From Streptomyces indicus (GTDB lineage: Bacteria > Actinomycetota > Actinomycetes > Streptomycetales > Streptomycetaceae): a stretch of DNA of 64,000 bases. Under the pieces are notes generated by a model, which was given only the letters and a program-made list of their open reading frames with translations, did no database searches and had not been told where the DNA came from. Of the stretch, positions 34,920-43,701 are shown in pieces. Position 1 is the first letter of the stretch, and every line of letters starts with the position of its first letter. The stretch is from positions 35,471-99,470 of the forward strand of contig NZ_FNFF01000021.1 in NCBI RefSeq assembly GCF_900100315.1, in the 5' to 3' direction. The position numbers and the translations under genes were made by a program.

Positions 34920-35675
34920 TCAGCTTTCCCGGCGTACGGTGACGCGCTCGCTCTCGACCCGCTTCTCCAGCTGCTCGGCGCCGAGCCGGTCCAGGTTGCG
35001 GCACAGGACCACCGAGGCGCCGCCGGCCAGCGGGGCGTACAGGCCCGCGGACAGCCCGTCCCACGTTCCGTACGAGAGTCCCGAGAGCATCCGGTCGCCG
35101 GGGCCGAGCCCGAGGCCGCGCGCGTCGGCGAGGGCGCGCTCGACGATCTCGGCGCCCGTCAGCGTCGTATCGCCGATGACCAGGGCGTCGTCCGAGGCGT
35201 CGACGGGCGCGAAGGGCGCGAACTGGTCGCCCTGGCCCGGCACCTCGACCGCGTAGTCCAGGAACCCGGCCGGCGGCTGCGGGAAGCGGCCGCCGAGCGG
35301 GCGCAGCGCGAGCGCGACCCGCTCGCCGGAGCAGGCCGACGCGGCGTCGAGCGTGTCGGGTCCCGAGACGACCAGGTCGGCCTCGGCCGGGTCGCCGCCG
35401 ACGACGGCCGTCACGCCGGTGGACGAACAGGCGAGCAGCCACACCGCCGTCTGCCAGTGCGCGGGCAGCAGCAGCGCGAGCCGGTCGCCCGGCTCCGCGG
35501 AGAGCTCGCCCTGGAGCAGATTCGCGGTCTTGGCCACCCAATTGGCGAAGGTGGCGACGGACAATTCGACGCGCTCGCCGGTCGCGTCGTCGTAGAAGGT
35601 CACGAGCGGGCGGCCCGGGTCCGCGGCCAGCGCGGATCGCAGCAGGTCGGCAGGGGTGCGGTCGGTCGCGTTCAC
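34920..35675 (-). CDS. TIGR03089-family protein, truncated AMP-binding-enzyme relative
   Basis: 251 residues. The sequence follows the N-terminal half of acyl-adenylating enzymes (ADLLRSALAADPGRPLVTFYDDATGERVELS, KTANLLQGELSAEPGDRLALLLPAHWQTAVWLLACSSTG in shorter blocks), then a shortened ending with LSYGTWDGLSAGLYAPLAGG. The phosphate-binding TSGTTGxPK loop and the whole C-terminal lid domain are absent, so it should not adenylate substrates. This matches the actinobacterial TIGR03089 family as I recall it. GTG 35675 lies seven bases after TAGGCT, suggesting a leaderless mRNA. Confidence 0.85.
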   Translation of the reverse strand: MNATDRTPADLLRSALAADPGRPLVTFYDDATGERVELSVATFANWVAKTANLLQGELSAEPGDRLALLLPAHWQTAVWLLACSSTGVTAVVGGDPAEADLVVSGPDTLDAASACSGERVALALRPLGGRFPQPPAGFLDYAVEVPGQGDQFAPFAPVDASDDALVIGDTTLTGAEIVERALADARGLGLGPGDRMLSGLSYGTWDGLSAGLYAPLAGGASVVLCRNLDRLGAEQLEKRVESERVTVRRES

Positions 35676-35681
35676 ACCGGC

Positions 35682-35687
35682 AAGCCT
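35682..35687 (-). promoter_or_regulatory. -10 element TAGGCT for the leaderless TIGR03089 gene
   Basis: On the minus strand TAGGCT is followed by seven bases and GTG. The sequence TAGGCTT-CCGGTG is nearly the same as that in front of the zincin gene (49695-49700). Confidence 0.4.
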
Positions 35688-35811
35688 ACGCGCGCACCGC
35701 CGAGCGTTCCGCCGGGCGGGGACACGGGCATCCCGCGAACGGGCCGACGGACCGTCAATTCCCTTACGTCCACGACATGCACGGATGCCGGTTTCCTCCC
35801 ACCATCGACGC

Positions 35812-37239
35812 ATGCGTGGATATCTTGCTTCCTCGATCGGTGTGGCCTGCGCCGTAGCCCTGTCCCTGCCGCTCGCCCTGCCCGCGAGCGCGACCGAGTC
35901 ACTGCACGAGTCGCTGTCCGAGCCGCTGCGCGAGGCGGCCGCGGACCCGTCGCTGCGCGAAACCGACCTGGCCGGATCGACCCAGTCGCTGCCCCTGAAG
36001 CCGCTCGCCTCCGACCGGGCGCTCGGCGCGGGCGCCGCGCAGGGCGTCGTACGCCAGGACGTCCTGCCCTTCGCCCTCGTGGGCGTCGTCTGGGACAACC
36101 CCGAGGCCGAGCTGCACGGCCGGGTCGAGGTGCGCACCCGTGCCGCCGAGACCCAGGAGTGGTCGGCCTGGCAGGAGCTCGACACGCACAACAACGAGCA
36201 CGCCGCCGACCTCGACTCGGCCGAGCGCGCGGGCGGCCGGGTGCGCGGCTCCACCGCGCCGCTGTGGGTGGGCGACTCGGACGGCGTCGAGGTCCGCGTC
36301 CTGGCCGAGGCACCCGAGGCCGCCGAATCCGGCTCAGGCTCCGGCTCGGGTTCCGACTCCCACTCGCACTCCGACTCCGGCTCCGACCGCGCTGCCGTCC
36401 CGCCGCTGCCGAAGAACCTGCGCCTCGAACTCGTCGACCCCGGCGACGAGCCCACGCCGCCCCAGGGCCCGCCCGCCGACGGCCCGCGCAGCGTCCTGAC
36501 CGCCGAGGCCGCCGCGAGCTGGGCGGTGAACGCGGAGATGGCGCCGCTCGGCGCGTCCGTCATCCCGGAGCTGACCAAGGAGCAGACCGAGGCCGAGCTG
36601 CTGGCCTCGCGCGGCGAGAGCGCCGGCAAGCCGTACATCGGGCCCCGGCCGCGCATCATCACGCGCAAGGGCTGGGGCGCGGACGAGAAGCTCCGCGAGA
36701 AGAACTTCGTCTACACGAAGGCGGTCCGTGCGGCCTTCGTGCACCACAGCGCGTCCGGCAACAACTACCGCTGTGCGCAGGCCCCCTCCGTACTGCGCAG
36801 TATCTACCGCTACCACGTCAAGAGCAGCGGCTGGCGGGACTTCGGCTACAACTTCGCCGTCGACAAGTGCGGAAACATCTACGAAGGCCGCGCGGGCGGT
36901 GTCGCCAAGCCTGTCTACGGCGCACACACGCTCGGTTTCAACACCAACAGCATGGGCATCGCCGTCCTCGGGACCTACACGAACTCCGCGCCCCCGAAGG
37001 CCGCGCTCAACGCGGTCGCCAAGCTCTCGGCGTGGAAGCTCGGCCTGTACGGAGCCAATCCGAAGGGCACCACGGTCCTGAAATCGGGCGGCAGCAACCT
37101 CTACAAGAAGGGGAAGAAGGTCCGGCTCCACGTGATCTCGGGCCACCGGGACGGCTTCGCCACCGAGTGCCCCGGCCGCCATCTGTACAACAAGCTCGGC
37201 ACCGCCCGGAGCACGTCGGCCCACTACCAGGGCCGATGA
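35812..37239 (+). CDS. secreted N-acetylmuramoyl-L-alanine amidase, PGRP/amidase_2 type
   Basis: 475 residues. A signal peptide (1-28, cleavage near ASA), an N-terminal region with a carbohydrate-domain-like beta part (83-166), a Ser/Gly/His-rich linker (173-192) and a PGRP domain from about 280 to the end. The zinc site is complete: His in FVHHSASG (H311/H312), H445 in ISGHRDG and C453 in TECPGRHLY; YNFAVDKCGNIYEGRAGG is the typical PGRP core. It cleaves the bond between muramic acid and the stem peptide. No good ribosome site was found; ATG 35812 was chosen because the signal peptide starts there. Confidence 0.92.
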   Translation: MRGYLASSIGVACAVALSLPLALPASATESLHESLSEPLREAAADPSLRETDLAGSTQSLPLKPLASDRALGAGAAQGVVRQDVLPFALVGVVWDNPEAELHGRVEVRTRAAETQEWSAWQELDTHNNEHAADLDSAERAGGRVRGSTAPLWVGDSDGVEVRVLAEAPEAAESGSGSGSGSDSHSHSDSGSDRAAVPPLPKNLRLELVDPGDEPTPPQGPPADGPRSVLTAEAAASWAVNAEMAPLGASVIPELTKEQTEAELLASRGESAGKPYIGPRPRIITRKGWGADEKLREKNFVYTKAVRAAFVHHSASGNNYRCAQAPSVLRSIYRYHVKSSGWRDFGYNFAVDKCGNIYEGRAGGVAKPVYGAHTLGFNTNSMGIAVLGTYTNSAPPKAALNAVAKLSAWKLGLYGANPKGTTVLKSGGSNLYKKGKKVRLHVISGHRDGFATECPGRHLYNKLGTARSTSAHYQGR

Positions 37240-37334
37240 CACATCCGGTACGACACGTTCCGTAGCACCAACTGCATACACTGGCCGATCCGTGACCAGG
37301 GCCGTCCGGCCCCCGGCAGGAAGCGAAGACATCG

Positions 37335-38417
37335 GTGACTGAAGCGATCCTTCTGGTCGGCGGCAAGGGCACCAGGCTCCGCCCGCTCACGGTGAACACA
37401 CCCAAGCCGATGGTCCCGGCGGCCGGTGTCCCCTTCCTCACGCACCAGCTGGCCCGCGCCCGCGCCGCCGGGGTCACCCACATCGTCCTCGCCACCTCCT
37501 ACCTGGCCGAGGTCTTCGAGCCGCACTTCGGTGACGGCGCGGACCTCGGCCTGGAGCTGGAGTACGTCACGGAGGACGAGCCGCTCGGCACGGGCGGCGC
37601 CATCCGCAACGTCGCCCCGCGCCTGCGCTCAGGACCCGACGAGCCGGTCCTGATCTTCAACGGCGACATCCTGACGGGCCTCGACATCCGCGCCCTGGTC
37701 GCGACGCACGAGTCCACCGGCGCCGACGTCTCCCTGCACCTCACGCGTGTCCCCGACCCCCGCGCGTACGGCCTCGTCCCGACCGACGACACGGGCCGTG
37801 TGACGGCCTTCCTGGAGAAGCCCCAGACGCCCGAGGAGATCGTCACCGACCAGATCAACGCGGGCGCGTACGTCTTCCGGCGCTCGCTGATCGACACGAT
37901 CCCGGCCGGGCGCCCGGTCTCCGTCGAACGCGAGACCTTCCCGGGCCTGCTCGCCGAGGGCGCCCATCTCCAGGGCATGGTCGACTCCACGTACTGGCTG
38001 GATCTCGGCACCCCGCAGGCGTTCGTACGGGGCTCCGCGGACCTGGTGCTCGGCCGCGCCCCGTCCCCGGCGGTCCCCGGCCGCTGCGGCGACCGTCTGG
38101 TGCTGCCCAGCGCCCGCGTCGCCCCCGACGCCAAGCTGACCGGCGGCACGGTGGTGGGCGAGGACGCGGTCGTCGGCTCCGGCGCGCGCATCTCGGGCAG
38201 CACGATCCTCGCGGGCGCGGTGGTCGAGCCGGGCGCCGTGGTCACGGACTCGCTGGTGGGCGCGGGCGCCCGCATCGGTGCCCGCACCACGCTGGACGGC
38301 GCGGTGATCGGCGACGGCGCACAGATCGGCACGGATAACGAGCTGCGAGCCGGCGTCAGAGTGTGGTGCGACGCCACACTCCCGGACGGCAGTGTGCGCT
38401 TCTCGTCGGACGCGTAG
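37335..38417 (+). CDS. manC: nucleotidyltransferase with left-handed beta-helix, probable mannose-1-phosphate guanylyltransferase
   Basis: 360 residues. The N-terminal GT-A pyrophosphorylase domain carries the signature LLVGGKGTRLRPLTVNTPKPM (LxGGxGTRLxPLTxxxPKP), FNGDIL for the metal and sugar phosphate, and TAFLEKP. The C-terminal hexapeptide repeats (GGTVVGEDAVVGSGARISGST and onward) form a beta-helix. The actinobacterial ManC of this architecture makes GDP-mannose from mannose-1-phosphate and GTP. ManB and ManA lie 12-16 kb downstream, which supports that specificity. Glucose-1-phosphate thymidylyl- or uridylyltransferase is the alternative. GTG start with AGGAAG upstream. Confidence 0.85.
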   Translation: MTEAILLVGGKGTRLRPLTVNTPKPMVPAAGVPFLTHQLARARAAGVTHIVLATSYLAEVFEPHFGDGADLGLELEYVTEDEPLGTGGAIRNVAPRLRSGPDEPVLIFNGDILTGLDIRALVATHESTGADVSLHLTRVPDPRAYGLVPTDDTGRVTAFLEKPQTPEEIVTDQINAGAYVFRRSLIDTIPAGRPVSVERETFPGLLAEGAHLQGMVDSTYWLDLGTPQAFVRGSADLVLGRAPSPAVPGRCGDRLVLPSARVAPDAKLTGGTVVGEDAVVGSGARISGSTILAGAVVEPGAVVTDSLVGAGARIGARTTLDGAVIGDGAQIGTDNELRAGVRVWCDATLPDGSVRFSSDA

Positions 38418-38511
38418 CAGAGCGTTCGGGCCCGTCCCCCTGACAGAACGGCCTACCCTCGTAGAGCACCTCATCCACGCACCTCACCTCACCCGCACCC
38501 CCAGGAACCCC

Positions 38512-39537
38512 GTGGCCGGCCGCTTCGAACCCCGCGCACAGCGCCTCAACCGCACCACCGTGCGCGCCGGCGACACGCGCCTGCCGCGCCCGGCGCGCGC
38601 GCCGCGGTCGGCCCGCGCCCACGCGGCCCCGGCCAGGACCCGCACCTGGACCCCCACCGCCCCCTTCGACCTGGGCCTGGTCGTCGGCCCTCTCAGGCGC
38701 GGCCCCGCCGACCCCACCTTCCGCGTCACGAACGGCACGGTCTGGCGGGCCACCCGCACCCCCGAGGGCCCGGCCACCCTCCGCCTCACCAGGAGCAGCA
38801 CCGGCATCGAGGCCGCAGCGTGGGGCGAGGGCGCCGACTGGCTGCTCGACCGGCTGCCCCATCTCCTGGGCGACACGGATGACCCCGGCGCCTTCACCCC
38901 GCGCCACCGCCTCGTCGCCGACTCCCACCGCCGCCGCCCCGGCCTGCGCCTGCTGCGCACAGGACTCGTCATGGAGTCCCTGATCCCGTCGGTCTTGGAG
39001 CAGAAGGTCACCACCGACGAGGCCTACCGCGCCTGGCGGATCCTCGTGCGCAAATACGGCGAGCAGGCGCCCGGCCCGGACGGCATGCCCGACCTGTACG
39101 TGATGCCGGAGCCGGCGACCTGGCGCATGATCCCGTCCTGGGACTGGCACCGCGCCGGCGTGGACAACAAGCGCGCCCAGACGATCCTGCGCGCGGTCCG
39201 CGTGGCCCCGCGTCTGGAGGAGGCCGTCGCACTCGACCCGCAAGCCGCCCGCAAGCGGCTGGAGTTGGTGCCCGGCATCGGACCGTGGACCTCCGCCGAG
39301 ACGGTGCAGCGCACGCACGGCGCACCGGACGAGGTCACCGTCGGCGACCTGCACCTGCCCGGCATCGTCGGCTACGCGCTCGCCGGCGAACGCGACGCCG
39401 ACGACGCCCGCATGCTCGAACTCCTCGAGCCCTACCGGGGCCAGCGCCACCGGGCGGCCCGCTACATCCTGCTCACGGGCCGCACCCCGCCGCGCCGCAC
39501 CCCCAAGATGCCGAAGACGGACATCGGCAAGCTCTGA
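38512..39537 (+). CDS. DNA-3-methyladenine glycosylase, AlkA-like HhH-GPD family
   Basis: 341 residues. A variable N-terminal half is followed by the helix-hairpin-helix glycosylase core: LIPSVLEQKVTTDEAYRAW, the hairpin LVPGIGPWT (252-260) and the catalytic Asp region VTVGDLHLPG with D279. It removes alkylated purines in base excision repair. GTG 38512 has AGGA five bases upstream; the frame runs back to 38392 inside the previous gene but nothing supports that start. A basic Lys/Arg tail could help DNA binding. Confidence 0.9.
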   Translation: MAGRFEPRAQRLNRTTVRAGDTRLPRPARAPRSARAHAAPARTRTWTPTAPFDLGLVVGPLRRGPADPTFRVTNGTVWRATRTPEGPATLRLTRSSTGIEAAAWGEGADWLLDRLPHLLGDTDDPGAFTPRHRLVADSHRRRPGLRLLRTGLVMESLIPSVLEQKVTTDEAYRAWRILVRKYGEQAPGPDGMPDLYVMPEPATWRMIPSWDWHRAGVDNKRAQTILRAVRVAPRLEEAVALDPQAARKRLELVPGIGPWTSAETVQRTHGAPDEVTVGDLHLPGIVGYALAGERDADDARMLELLEPYRGQRHRAARYILLTGRTPPRRTPKMPKTDIGKL

Positions 39538-39602
39538 CCCCGGCCGGCCGCCCTGACCGTCCGCCGGACCAGCCGGAGCCTCTGCCGGACCTCCCGGCGC
39601 GC

Positions 39603-40904
39603 CTACCGCACCTCGATGAACTCCGAAGCCGCGCGCGACGGACGGGACTTGGGCGCCGCGGCCGCGTGCCCCACGGCCACCGCCCCCATCGGATCCCAGT
39701 CCGCGGGAAGCCGGAGCACCTCGCGCACGACATCACGGCAGAACATCGTCGAGGAGATCCACGCCGAGCCCAGCCGCTCACCGGCAAGCGCCACCAGGAA
39801 GTTCTGGATCCCGGCGCCGGTCGCGACCACGAACATCTCCCGCTCGGCGGCATCGCGTCGCGCGTGCCCGTACGTGTGCGCCCCGTCCATCACCAGGCAG
39901 GGCACCACCAGATACGGCGCCTTGCGCAGCACGTCCCCGCGCCGCACCCGCTTCGCGATCGACTCCTCGGACTTGCCGTCGCGCCGCAGGTCCTCGATCC
40001 ACTTCTCCCGCATGGCGTCGAGCAGCCGCACCCGCGACGCCTCGGACTCCAGGAGCACGAACCGCCACGGCGTCGTGTGATGGGGCGCCGGTGCCGTCAC
40101 GGCCGCCGCGACCGCACGTCGGACCGCGCCCGGATCGACCGGCTCGTCGGTGAACTCCCGTACCGTCCGCCGCTGCGTGACCGCTTCCCGTACGGCCTCG
40201 GACGTGCCGAGCCGGAACATGTCGTCGGCGGCGGAGCGCACCAACTCCCGCGCGCCGCCGTCCTCCTGGGCCACCGCACCCGACAGCCCGCGCACCACCG
40301 CGACCGGCAGCCCGGCCGCCTTGCCCTTCACCAGGTCGCCGGCCGCGGCCAGTTCGTCGGCGGTGGCCACCACGGTGGCGCTCAGCGGATTGCCGTACGC
40401 GTCCGTGCCGCCGCGCAGATCGTCCAGGACCCGCACGCCCGCCGCACCGATCGCCACATCCGTCAGCCCGTTGCGCCACGGCCGGCCGAAGGTGTCCGTG
40501 ACGAGCACGCCGACCTCGACCCCGAGCGCGTCGCGCAGCCCGTCGCGGATCGCGCGCGCCGAGGCGTCGGGGTCCTCGGGCAGCAACAGCACGGTCCCGG
40601 CAGGGGTGTTGGAGGCGTCGACGCCGGCCGCGGCCATCACGAGCCCCTGCCGGTTCTCGACGATACGCAGCGTCCCGCGCCGCGCCACGACCCGGACCGT
40701 CTCCGCGTCGATGGCCTCCTCGCGGGAGTCCGCGGCCACGATCCGGCCCTCGGCCTTGGACACGATCTTCGAGGTGACGAGCACGACGTCACCGTCGGCG
40801 AGCCCCGGTTCGGCGGCGGCGATGAGCTTGGCGAGGTCGTCACCGCGCTGCACCTCGGGCAGCCCGGGCACGGCCCAGACGCGGAACTGCGGAACCTCGT
40901 TCAC
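39603..40904 (-). CDS. fbiB: bifunctional coenzyme F420 biosynthesis protein
   Basis: 433 residues in two domains. Residues 1-240 are the CofE gamma-glutamyl ligase (LVTSKIVSKAEGRIV, VLVTDTFGRPWRNGLTDVAIGAAG, DELAAAGDLVKGK), which adds glutamates to F420-0. Residues 245-433 are an FMN-binding nitroreductase-like domain (RRTVREFTDEPVDPGAVRRAV, WRFVLLES, GAGIQNFLVALAGERLGSAW), which reduces dehydro-F420 in actinobacteria. The GTG start overlaps the fbiA stop by four bases, so the pair is translationally coupled. Confidence 0.95.
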   Translation of the reverse strand: MNEVPQFRVWAVPGLPEVQRGDDLAKLIAAAEPGLADGDVVLVTSKIVSKAEGRIVAADSREEAIDAETVRVVARRGTLRIVENRQGLVMAAAGVDASNTPAGTVLLLPEDPDASARAIRDGLRDALGVEVGVLVTDTFGRPWRNGLTDVAIGAAGVRVLDDLRGGTDAYGNPLSATVVATADELAAAGDLVKGKAAGLPVAVVRGLSGAVAQEDGGARELVRSAADDMFRLGTSEAVREAVTQRRTVREFTDEPVDPGAVRRAVAAAVTAPAPHHTTPWRFVLLESEASRVRLLDAMREKWIEDLRRDGKSEESIAKRVRRGDVLRKAPYLVVPCLVMDGAHTYGHARRDAAEREMFVVATGAGIQNFLVALAGERLGSAWISSTMFCRDVVREVLRLPADWDPMGAVAVGHAAAAPKSRPSRAASEFIEVR

Positions 40905-41860
40905 CCGCGTACCTCTTCGGCCATCGCGAGCGCGGCCCGCGCCATCTCGGCGGTCGCGTCCAGGTCGGTCATCATCAGCGGCACCGCCTTGCAGCGGATC
41001 CCGGCCGCCTCGACCCGCTCGACCGCGCCCTTGTCGACGGTGTCGACGAGCCACCCGTCGAGCAGCCCCGAACCGTAGTGCTCGGCGACCGCCGCCGCAC
41101 TGGACTCCACACCGACCGCGGCGAGCACCTTGTCGGCCATGCCGCGCACCGGGGCGTCGCCGACGATCGGCGAGAGGCCCACGACCGGCACACCGGCGTC
41201 GGCGATGGCCTCGCGGATGCCGGGCACGGCGAGGATCGTGCCCACGCTCACGACCGGGTTGGACGGCGGGAAGAGCACGACGTCCGCCTCGGCGACGGCC
41301 TCGAGCACCCCGGGCGCCGGCTTGGCCTGCTCGGCCCCGACGGGCACCACGGCCAGCGCGTCCACGGAGGCGCGCAGCCGTACCCAGTACTCCTGGAAGT
41401 GGATGGCCTTGCGCTCGCCGTCCAGTTCGACCGCCACATGCGTCTCGACCCGGTCGTCGGACATCGGGATCAGCCGGACACCCGGCTGCCACCGGTCGCA
41501 CAGCGCCTCGGTGACCGCGCTCAGGGGGTAGCCCGCGGCGAGCATCTGGCTGCGCACGATGTGCGTGGCGAAGTCGCGGTCGCCGAGCCCGAACCACTCG
41601 GGCCCGACCCCGTACGCGGCGAGCTCCTCCTTGACCTTGAAGGTCTCGTCCGTACGCCCCCAGCCCTGCTCCTCGTTGATGCCGCCGCCGAGCGTGTACA
41701 TCACGGTGTCGAGGTCGGGACAGACCTTCAGGCCGAACAGATGGATGTCGTCACCGGTGTTCCCGATCACCGTGATGTCCGCTTCGGGCGCGGCCGCCTT
41801 GAGGCCACGCAGAAAACGGGCACCACCGATGCCGCCGGCCAGAACCACAATGCGCTGCAT
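40901..41860 (-). CDS. fbiA: F420 biosynthesis phosphoenolpyruvyl/2-phospho-lactyl transferase
   Basis: 319-residue CofD-family enzyme joining the activated three-carbon unit to the deazaflavin Fo; in actinobacteria the donor is phosphoenolpyruvyl-GPP and the product dehydro-F420-0. Characteristic blocks are VVLAGGIGGARFLRGL, VIGNTGDDIHLFGLKVCPDLDTVMYTL, VLFPPSNPVVSVGTIL and VVGLSPIVGDAPVRGMADK. It overlaps fbiB. FbiC and FbiD are not in the window. A perfect TTGTCCACA (minus strand, 41902-41910) lies 42 bases before the start. Confidence 0.95.
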   Translation of the reverse strand: MQRIVVLAGGIGGARFLRGLKAAAPEADITVIGNTGDDIHLFGLKVCPDLDTVMYTLGGGINEEQGWGRTDETFKVKEELAAYGVGPEWFGLGDRDFATHIVRSQMLAAGYPLSAVTEALCDRWQPGVRLIPMSDDRVETHVAVELDGERKAIHFQEYWVRLRASVDALAVVPVGAEQAKPAPGVLEAVAEADVVLFPPSNPVVSVGTILAVPGIREAIADAGVPVVGLSPIVGDAPVRGMADKVLAAVGVESSAAAVAEHYGSGLLDGWLVDTVDKGAVERVEAAGIRCKAVPLMMTDLDATAEMARAALAMAEEVRG

Positions 41861-41901
41861 GCGGACAGTCTCGCAGGTGCCCGCACGGAGCCTCGGCCGC
41901 C

Positions 41902-41910
41902 TGTGGACAA
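41902..41910 (-). promoter_or_regulatory. DnaA box TTGTCCACA upstream of fbiA
   Basis: The plus strand reads TGTGGACAA, the complement of TTGTCCACA, the DnaA-box form favoured in Streptomyces. It lies in the 78-base gap between the cysteine dioxygenase stop and fbiA. Confidence 0.5.
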
Positions 41911-41938
41911 CTCCCGCCTACCTCAAGGAAGTACGAGG

Positions 41939-42451
41939 TCAGACCACCGCCGCGGCAGCCTGAGCGGGCTGCGCAGCCGTCTCGCGCACCTTGTCGTGCA
42001 TCGGCATCTCGGTCAGGCCCGGGTAGTAGACGTGCAGGCTGACGGCCGGCTCCAGGCCGTCGTTGACGATCTCGTGCACCGAGCCGGGCGCGTACACCTG
42101 CTGGGCCCCGGCGCCGAGCGGCTTCGTGCCGGAGCGGGTGTGCTCGGTGAGCTCGCCGTCGAGGACGGTCAGCACACCGGAGGAGGGGCCGTGGTCGTGC
42201 AGCCCGGTGCCCTGGCCGGGCAGCCAGGTCAGGATCCAGACCTCGTAACCGGGCCCGGTGCGCAGCCGGTGGTAGTAGCGGCTGGTCGCGTCGTACTGCA
42301 CGAGGTGCTCCCACTGGGAGCGGTCGGAGGCGATGGAGCGCGCGAGACCGACGAACTCGGCCAGGGTCGAGGGGTGCTCACGTGCGGGCTGCAGGAGGTG
42401 CGGGACCTCGAGGATGTCGCCGGCGATCTGCAGGTCGCTGTCGCTGTTCAT
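41939..42451 (-). CDS. cysteine dioxygenase-type cupin
   Basis: 170 residues. The iron-binding cupin signature is present: H85 and H87 in GLHDHGPSSG, and H126 in GSVHEIVND. LTWLPGQGTGLHDHG and VYAPGSVHEI match bacterial cysteine dioxygenases, which oxidise cysteine to cysteine sulfinate. The bacterial form lacks the Cys-Tyr cofactor of the animal enzyme. Start: ATG 42451 with GAGGAA upstream; the longer frame to 42523 is Arg/Pro-rich and unlikely. A 3-mercaptopropionate dioxygenase role cannot be excluded. Confidence 0.85.
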   Translation of the reverse strand: MNSDSDLQIAGDILEVPHLLQPAREHPSTLAEFVGLARSIASDRSQWEHLVQYDATSRYYHRLRTGPGYEVWILTWLPGQGTGLHDHGPSSGVLTVLDGELTEHTRSGTKPLGAGAQQVYAPGSVHEIVNDGLEPAVSLHVYYPGLTEMPMHDKVRETAAQPAQAAAAVV

Positions 42452-43166
42452 AAGGTGCGGGGTTCCTCGGCGGGAGAAGTGCTGGCGTTGCGGTCTGCGC
42501 CCGGGTCGCGGGCGGGGTGCCATGAGGCGGTTGCCCTGAGGTGGGGGCGGTGGCTCGGATCATGCGGCCGGCGGGCCGGATCGGCGAGCGGAGAGATCAG
42601 CCGGAGCTCGTTGGGCTCAACAGCTGGGACAGCAACAGCAACAGCTCGCGAGGGCAGCACTGCGGAACCCACTGCTGTGGGTCCGGGTGAGCGCCAAGTT
42701 CGCAAGCATGCCCACCAGGAGACCGGTTCACACACGGACTGTCAACCCAATGTCCGTATTGCGAGATATGTTTCACCGTATCCGGTTGTCCTGTCTGCTG
42801 AAAGGTTTGTGCAGGGGATGCGAAGGACAGGTGGCGCAGTGTCCGGGTGCGCAAACCTCGTGGTCGTTCCGTGATCCGACTGTGATCCGTTTCGCTTCGG
42901 CGCTCACTCTGCAACGAGATCAAACTCCAACGCGTCCTTCTGTATGTCGGATGGATGTACGGGGTTGGCCAAAGGTAAGTGTCTGGGTTTATGGCGATTT
43001 GAACACTTTCCGCACAGCCTTGGTTCCGCAGAGTGAATAAGGGGCCCAATAGCAGATCTCGGCTTGACTGGCCCGGATCGGCACACTTGTAATTTCACTC
43101 GTGTCGTTCGGCCGAAATCGGTAACGGCACCATCACGGGGCTGCACCAAACAGACGAGGGGCGCAC
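42452..43166. other. long intergenic region between cysteine dioxygenase and whiB
   Basis: 715 bases with no gene I can support. The part from about 42700 is clearly lower in GC than the coding DNA around it, as promoter regions in Streptomyces often are. TTGACA occurs on the minus strand at 42740-42745 but lacks a matching -10. Open frames on both strands here have no recognisable family or codon bias. The whiB promoter is at the right end. Confidence 0.5.
43064..43093 (+). promoter_or_regulatory. whiB promoter TTGACT-N18-TGTAAT
   Basis: -35 TTGACT (43064-43069) and -10 TGTAAT (43088-43093) are separated by 18 bases, a good vegetative-type promoter. It predicts a transcript start near 43100 and a 5' UTR of about 67 bases before whiB. 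Confidence 0.6.
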
Positions 43167-43430
43167 ATGACCGAGTCGTTCCAGCAACTGCTGGTCGAGG
43201 ACGCGGAAGAGGAACTCGGCTGGCAGGAGCGCGCGCTGTGCGCCCAGACCGATCCCGAGTCCTTCTTTCCTGAGAAGGGCGGCTCCACCCGCGAGGCCAA
43301 GAAGGTCTGCCTCGCCTGCGAAGTCCGCTCCGAGTGCCTCGAGTACGCGCTCGCCAACGACGAGCGCTTCGGCATCTGGGGCGGCCTGTCGGAGCGCGAG
43401 CGCCGGCGCCTCAAGAAGGCGGCGGTCTGA
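43167..43430 (+). CDS. whiB: WhiB-family iron-sulfur transcription factor
   Basis: 87 residues. Four cysteines bind the [4Fe-4S] cluster (C25, C48, C51, C57 in the C-x22-C-x2-C-x5-C pattern), then the G(I/V)WGG turn (GIWGG, 69-73) and a basic C-terminal helix (SERERRRLKKAA) for DNA contact. The sequence matches WhiB proper, needed with WhiA for sporulation septation, and the ortholog of mycobacterial WhiB2; I recall S. coelicolor whiB at this position. GAGGGG precedes the ATG. WhiB controls division genes rather than its neighbours, so its place here is conserved synteny, not an operon. Confidence 0.96.
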   Translation: MTESFQQLLVEDAEEELGWQERALCAQTDPESFFPEKGGSTREAKKVCLACEVRSECLEYALANDERFGIWGGLSERERRRLKKAAV

Positions 43431-43496
43431 GCCGGTTCGCGGCCGCCGGCCGGGTGGCGCGCGATGGCCGGCCGGCCCGGCGCGCGGTGACCGGCT
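43430..43496 (+). terminator. probable whiB terminator
   Basis: Outer arms AGCCGGT (43430-43436) and ACCGGCT (43490-43496) enclose further GGCCG/CGGCC pairing, immediately after the whiB stop. Confidence 0.5.
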
Positions 43497-43576
43497 GATC
43501 GGAATCCCGCCGCGAGGGCGCCTATCCGATCAAACCGCACACAGTGATACGTAGAGAACGGTCCGTCGTCCGTGGG

Positions 43577-43585
43577 TTGTCCACA
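43577..43585 (+). promoter_or_regulatory. DnaA box TTGTCCACA upstream of the large glycosyltransferase
   Basis: Exact TTGTCCACA, 117 bases before the gene start, in the intergenic region after whiB. Confidence 0.5.
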
Positions 43586-43701
43586 GGCGGCGGACCTCGT
43601 TGTCTGGTTGCCGTTAGTGTGGGGCCCCGTCCGAGACGCCCCGTGCCCCCCGTGGGGCACAGGCGTCCACCGCAGTCCATCGAACCGGGGCCCGTACCTC
43701 G

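Noticed and set aside
33270..37265. A 1331-codon plus-strand open frame across LCP 5, TIGR03089 and the amidase
   Set aside because: It is antisense to two well-supported genes and out of frame with the amidase; its translation has no family features and arises from GC-rich codon structure.
42717..42745. Minus-strand promoter TTGACA for the cysteine dioxygenase gene
   Set aside because: No TANNNT hexamer lies 16-19 bases downstream, so the -35 match is probably chance.
42597..43049. Open frames on both strands in the gap before whiB
   Set aside because: Mixed amino-acid composition, unusual codon use for this genome, no family similarity and no convincing ribosome site.
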